Shown here: positions 60,223-64,000 of the stretch, in pieces
How positions within the stretch are numbered: position 1 is the first letter of the stretch
Layout: every line of letters begins with the position of its first letter
NCBI GenBank assembly: GCA_031277615.1
Contig: JAITMC010000002.1
Location: 186,001-250,000, forward strand
Length of the DNA stretch: 64,000 nucleotides
Source: Chryseobacterium sp.
GTDB taxonomy: Bacteria; Bacteroidota; Bacteroidia; Flavobacteriales; Weeksellaceae
Reading direction: 5' to 3'
Program-made: the position numbers and the translations under genes
Notes under the pieces: generated by a model
Told to the model about the DNA's origin: nothing
Databases searched by the model: none
What the model saw: the letters and a program-made list of their open reading frames with translations, nothing else

Positions 60223-63078
60223 TTATTCATTACATCCTCTTTTGATACAGTTCCATCCGGTACGGGAAGTATCTGCTCCCGGTGCCGTTCCTCTGTAAAG
60301 CTGAACGCATTTTAAATCTGTATTGTAAATTATCATTCCTTCTACGGCTACCATGGCATCTCTCTGAGCCGTTGTCATATGGGTGATCACCAGGCCTTTG
60401 CCGGCGCTGTCCAGAACAAGTTGTCCGTTCGGAACATTTTTAGGCCAGTTTGCAACGGTAATCGATGGTTTTGTAAGAATTCCCACCTTAGCATAGCTGT
60501 CCGGTGTACCGGTTGCTCCCGGTTTGATACAGTGACAAGGCACAATTTTCTTTCCGGAACCGTAACCGGTCATATAAGTTGGACCTGTTACCACCTGTGT
60601 TGCTGTAACGATATTGGCTGAAGCAATGTTCCAGGTTACCGTATTGAAGGTTGCTCCATTATACAATTCCATAGGAAACAAGGGACCTCCCGATGTTTTA
60701 CTTCCCAATAATGTCACCGCTCCTGTAGCACTGATATTCACTCTTATTGACGGTGCTGATGGGGTCCCCGTTATCTGCCAGATCTCAGGAACACCTCCTG
60801 TTCCATAGGATGATCCATCTGCAAAACGTATGTTCTTAAGGGCCGTAGCAAACTGAATCTCCTGGTTGGCAAGCATTCCGCCATTGATGTTCAGGCTGAA
60901 AGAATTATCCAGGGTATAGATATCGAAAACAAATCCGAAATCCGTTGCCGGCTGGGAGAATGTTACCGGAGTTCCGTCTGAAGTACTGAAAGCATTGCCC
61001 AGAACATCTTCCGTACATATAGGAGCAGGGGAAAACAATACACTGTTGTTATTCAACAGGTTATTACAGATTCCACCCTGACCGTTGTTGGCGCATTCAT
61101 ATTCTGCATTGGTAGGCGGAACGGCAGGATTCGGGTTGGTAGCATCCGGGTCTGTTACGTCATTAGGACGCAGGATGCCTGCTTTCACTACTAAATTTCC
61201 TGCTGTTGCAGAAGAAGTTACCATTACAACAAACTTATAGGTAATTTCACATCCGTTAGGTAAATTCAGTGAAGATGAATACGTGCGGGTCGCCGGATTG
61301 TAAGTCATTGCAACTGATTCGGAACCACATCCGTTTCCAGTGAAAACAAAAGACTGCGGATCCAGGCCTTCAGGGATAGTGAAGGTAAAGGGAGCACCGG
61401 TCACATCGCTTGGCCCATCATTCTTTACTTTTACGGTATAGGTAAGAGATTCTCCGGATGAAACTGCTGATTTATCAGGCATTACCTGCGTTACTTTTAA
61501 ATCTGCAACTTTTACTTCCACACTCGTGGTAATTGTAGATGCATTTCCTTTAACGAAAGTCCAAGTATCAATAGACCTTACATCTCCGAACAGTCCGGAA
61601 GTTCCTGTTCCACCCTGTCCCCAGATGTGTCCGTTGGTGGTACTGCTGATTCCGTTACTGTTTACCGGCGGTAGGTGGGTATTGTTTTTAGGATCGGAAT
61701 ATCTGCCCCGGGGAGCGTTGGTTCCGCTTGTTCCGTCAGGAACATCAACATCATTCCAGTATACAAGATCTGAAACGATACTGCTCAGGTTGGTATGATT
61801 CAAAAGCTGAATAATGGTTCCGTTCCTGTTATATTCCATATCAAAAAACGGAAAATGCACCTCTGCGCCCTGAAGCTGAACCGTTACTTCTGCCGGCACT
61901 GAGCCTGTAGGCAATGCATTTCCTGAACCGTCTTTACCATCCCAGAAAATAGAATTTGTCCCGGCTATGGACGGACCTGTAAGAGTACGTGTTGTAAAGG
62001 CGGCCGGAGTTGCAGAACTTTGGATAACAATTTTATACTGTCCCTGAGTTCCTGCTGTAAATTTAATGTAACCTCCTTTTCCACTGACCTGTGCCGGAGT
62101 TCCGTCTACCCCTACCAGCTGTACTCCCGTTACATCTGGTACAATCACTGAATTTTTCATCCAGGTAGATCCTCCCGGAACAGCTCCTGAAGCTGTTGCC
62201 GGTAAATCTGATGCCGGAAGGCTGTAAAACAGCTTATGGGTAATATGTTTGGGAGTATCTGCCAAATTGGGATTATGCACTCTTCCCGTTAAAAAAGCCG
62301 TTGTCGACTGGCTAAGACTTTTATAGACCGGGTCCTGTGTTGCCGGATCTACGAATCCGTTGTTGTTCGCAAAAAAAGTAAAATACAATCCGTTATTTCC
62401 ATTGTTATTAACACGGTAGGTATATCCGTCTTTCGTTAAAACATACACCAACCCATAGAATCCATCGGTATTGGGAGACGAGGTCCCGTTGGAAAGGTTC
62501 AGAATATTGGTGTAAACACGACCTTGTACAAATCCGGTATTTCCGGCATTGATTACGGATACATCCCAGGCTGCAATACCTGCATTGGTACTGCTTTGCG
62601 ACCAGCTGGCATCTGCGGCAACGGTTGTACTCGGATCTGTACCCGCTCTTCCTACAAATTCTACCCGATAAATGCCTTCTTCTGTTACGGCATGATAGAT
62701 GGGTAAATATCTGCCGGCTACAGACTGACCGAACAGCTGAGGGCCTGCAAGTTCTGCAGCCCTGTTGTTAATCTGGCCCGCTGTTGTATTGTTAACGACC
62801 TGCGTTCCATCCGGAGCGAAAAGCCTTATTCTTCCCGTCCCTCCGTTCTGCGCACTGGAAGCCAGGGTGATTCTTTCTCCTGCTTTGGCATACACATAGT
62901 GGATTCCTTCATTGGCAAAAGGCCAGCTTTCCGTAGTGGTGTTACTTGACCTTAAAAATGCCCTGTATCCCGTTACTCCCGACGGATACAGATCTCTTGA
63001 ACCATCTGCGAAAAGCCATCCGCTACACAGCAGGCATACCAAAGCGATTACAGTTCTGAGCTGCAGATTATACTTCAT
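60223..63078 (-). CDS. Large secreted surface protein with DUF11-type repeat
   Basis: A 951-residue protein from ATG 63078. The signal peptide is LRTVIALVCLLCSGWLFA. An N-terminal beta-rich region is followed by a DUF11/isopeptide-like domain near 530-660 (LTYTVKVKNDGPSDVTGAPF, GCEITYKFVVMV). A cysteine-bearing region ends with the module shared with the 176-residue neighbour (QLVLDSAGKGLVITHMTTAQ, EGMIIYNTDLKCVQLYRG). It is typical of large flavobacterial adhesins. There is no clear type IX tail, so the anchoring mode is open. Confidence 0.72.
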   Translation of the reverse strand: MKYNLQLRTVIALVCLLCSGWLFADGSRDLYPSGVTGYRAFLRSSNTTTESWPFANEGIHYVYAKAGERITLASSAQNGGTGRIRLFAPDGTQVVNNTTAGQINNRAAELAGPQLFGQSVAGRYLPIYHAVTEEGIYRVEFVGRAGTDPSTTVAADASWSQSSTNAGIAAWDVSVINAGNTGFVQGRVYTNILNLSNGTSSPNTDGFYGLVYVLTKDGYTYRVNNNGNNGLYFTFFANNNGFVDPATQDPVYKSLSQSTTAFLTGRVHNPNLADTPKHITHKLFYSLPASDLPATASGAVPGGSTWMKNSVIVPDVTGVQLVGVDGTPAQVSGKGGYIKFTAGTQGQYKIVIQSSATPAAFTTRTLTGPSIAGTNSIFWDGKDGSGNALPTGSVPAEVTVQLQGAEVHFPFFDMEYNRNGTIIQLLNHTNLSSIVSDLVYWNDVDVPDGTSGTNAPRGRYSDPKNNTHLPPVNSNGISSTTNGHIWGQGGTGTSGLFGDVRSIDTWTFVKGNASTITTSVEVKVADLKVTQVMPDKSAVSSGESLTYTVKVKNDGPSDVTGAPFTFTIPEGLDPQSFVFTGNGCGSESVAMTYNPATRTYSSSLNLPNGCEITYKFVVMVTSSATAGNLVVKAGILRPNDVTDPDATNPNPAVPPTNAEYECANNGQGGICNNLLNNNSVLFSPAPICTEDVLGNAFSTSDGTPVTFSQPATDFGFVFDIYTLDNSFSLNINGGMLANQEIQFATALKNIRFADGSSYGTGGVPEIWQITGTPSAPSIRVNISATGAVTLLGSKTSGGPLFPMELYNGATFNTVTWNIASANIVTATQVVTGPTYMTGYGSGKKIVPCHCIKPGATGTPDSYAKVGILTKPSITVANWPKNVPNGQLVLDSAGKGLVITHMTTAQRDAMVAVEGMIIYNTDLKCVQLYRGTAPGADTSRTGWNCIKRGCNE

Positions 63079-63189
63079 ATTATTTATCATTTAATTCCTT
63101 GTTAATTATTTTTCATCGTTAAATTCAGGCATACGTCTACCTGTGCTCTAAAAAAAAGAGCATTGAATTTTCTGTTAATCCATTAAAAA

Positions 63190-63768
63190 TCAACAACAAA
63201 AAGGAGGAGGTCTTATCGCATGAGATTCAGAGAAATGAGGTTTCAGAAACAGATCTTCAAATCGTCTTCGGACGATGTTTATTTCATGCCGGTAACCTGA
63301 AATGTAAAGTCCGTCCCATTTCAGCACTGCTGATTTTATCTGAGTATCTCCGGCAGCAGAAACAAAAACAATCTCATTTCTGGCCTGAACAGACAAGCCG
63401 TTTCCTGGGGAAGAATTTTTTGAATATACTGTGGGAGCATTTCTGGTCTGTCCCGGATTTCTGAGTTCTTTTTTTCCTGAAAGCTTCCTGTTTTTAATCT
63501 CTTTTTTACGGTTAAACCTGGCTGCTGTCTTTTCTTTTTTTCCAGGTTCCGGAACCTGCTTTATCCTGATATTCCCGTCCGGATTGTATACAACCGTTCC
63601 TTTGGTAACATAGATTGTATTTTCTTCCGGGATTGATCCTGATCGGGCATCGTGAGATACTGCCTGAAATTTTGAAAAAACACAAATCAGAATAAGCAGG
63701 CACAGATTCCTCCACTTTCTGAAAAAAAGGATATTAGCCGGTCCTGTTATTTGTGCTTTTATATTCAT
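63190..63768 (-). CDS. Secreted hypothetical protein with basic, Pro/Cys-rich end
   Basis: A 192-residue protein. The N-terminal segment WRNLCLLILICVFSKFQAVS is a hydrophobic, signal-like helix preceded by a basic stretch. The middle is lysine-rich and probably disordered (KKEKTAARFNRKKEIKNRKL). The end is RPPPFCC. No family is recognised. It is the first gene of a run of secreted-protein genes on this strand, so it may share their regulation or export. Confidence 0.6.
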   Translation of the reverse strand: MNIKAQITGPANILFFRKWRNLCLLILICVFSKFQAVSHDARSGSIPEENTIYVTKGTVVYNPDGNIRIKQVPEPGKKEKTAARFNRKKEIKNRKLSGKKELRNPGQTRNAPTVYSKNSSPGNGLSVQARNEIVFVSAAGDTQIKSAVLKWDGLYISGYRHEINIVRRRFEDLFLKPHFSESHAIRPPPFCC

Positions 63769-63867
63769 GAGTATTGTGTCAGGATCATCTAAACGGTATG
63801 GATATCTTACCGCTTAAGAGTTCTGACTTATAGAAATATTCATCAGATAACTCTCCTTTGACAGGGA

Positions 63868-63875
63868 CAAATATA
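63868..63875 (-). promoter_or_regulatory. Promoter -7 element TATATTTG (minus strand)
   Basis: CAAATATA on the plus strand reads TATATTTG on the minus strand, an exact consensus match, about 100 bases upstream of the gene starting at 63768. No TTG is found at the ideal spacing. The rest of 63769-64000 shows nothing else. Confidence 0.45.
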
Positions 63876-64000
63876 ATGCGCTCTGAACCGCTTTAAAAGG
63901 CATCTACTTACCATTTTCCTCAAAATGATAAAGTCCGGAAGCTATTGTTTTACCTTCTCTTCTTCAAGATGTTTTATAAACAGGGACGGGGACATGGAAG

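Noticed and set aside
1-64000. CRISPR arrays, rRNA or tRNA genes
   Set aside because: No regularly spaced direct repeats and no rRNA or tRNA-like cloverleaf sequence were recognised by eye.

Overview
The window looks like the chromosome of a flavobacterium of the Chryseobacterium/Weeksellaceae type. The DNA is AT-rich. Several genes are preceded by the Bacteroidetes promoter form TTG-N(17-23)-TAnnTTTG. One secreted protein carries a type IX secretion C-terminal tail, and there are Bacteroidetes-style lipoproteins and an ECF sigma/anti-sigma pair. No rRNA, tRNA or CRISPR array was seen.

Region 1 (1-4782) holds a free-standing adenylation-carrier-reductase (NRPS-like) gene and the 3' part of comM (yifB), whose 5' part lies about 31 kb away at 36246-37107. 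Region 2 (4783-36245) is a complete Tn7-like transposon inside comM. It is bounded by TGT...ACA ends, a 5-bp target duplication (CCCCA at 4778-4782 and 36246-36250) and arrays of roughly 20-bp end repeats. Its left end carries tnsA, tnsB, tnsC, tniQ (split by a frame change at an A9G run), a small winged-helix-like gene and a gene with TnsE-like features, in the gene order of canonical Tn7.

The cargo has two modules. The first (12.0-27.4 kb) is dense in candidate immunity genes. It has six TIR-domain proteins, all with the expected catalytic glutamate; one is a macro-like/LRR/Roc-COR/TIR protein of 1355 residues and two are membrane-anchored TIR proteins. It also has a helical-repeat/trypsin-like protease paired with an alpha/beta hydrolase, an XRE regulator and a superinfection-immunity-like membrane protein. 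The second module (27.5-36.2 kb) starts beside an internal copy of the transposon right end (27452-27476). It contains a five-gene operon that looks like an undescribed RiPP pathway: a glycosyltransferase, a 63-residue precursor, a radical SAM/SPASM enzyme fused to an HExxH domain, a UPF0489 (peptide arginase-like) enzyme and a GNAT acyltransferase. A GHKL ATPase-nuclease fusion and a resolvase remnant follow.

Region 3 (37.1-56 kb) is a polymorphic toxin area. There is an 812-residue toxin followed by an array of orphan toxin tails, small immunity-like genes and near-identical terminators, all between two copies of a ~65-bp direct repeat. Further on are a paralogous 744-residue toxin ending in a predicted zinc metallopeptidase with its neighbours, and an operon for a 1236-codon protein, a tail-fibre-like protein and a small partner. 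Between these lie a type IX-secreted protein and an ECF sigma/anti-sigma/lipoprotein group. Region 4 (56-64 kb) has an AraC regulator, an RclC/DUF417-like membrane protein, a family of small helix-turn-helix and paired small genes, and a locus for large secreted surface proteins.
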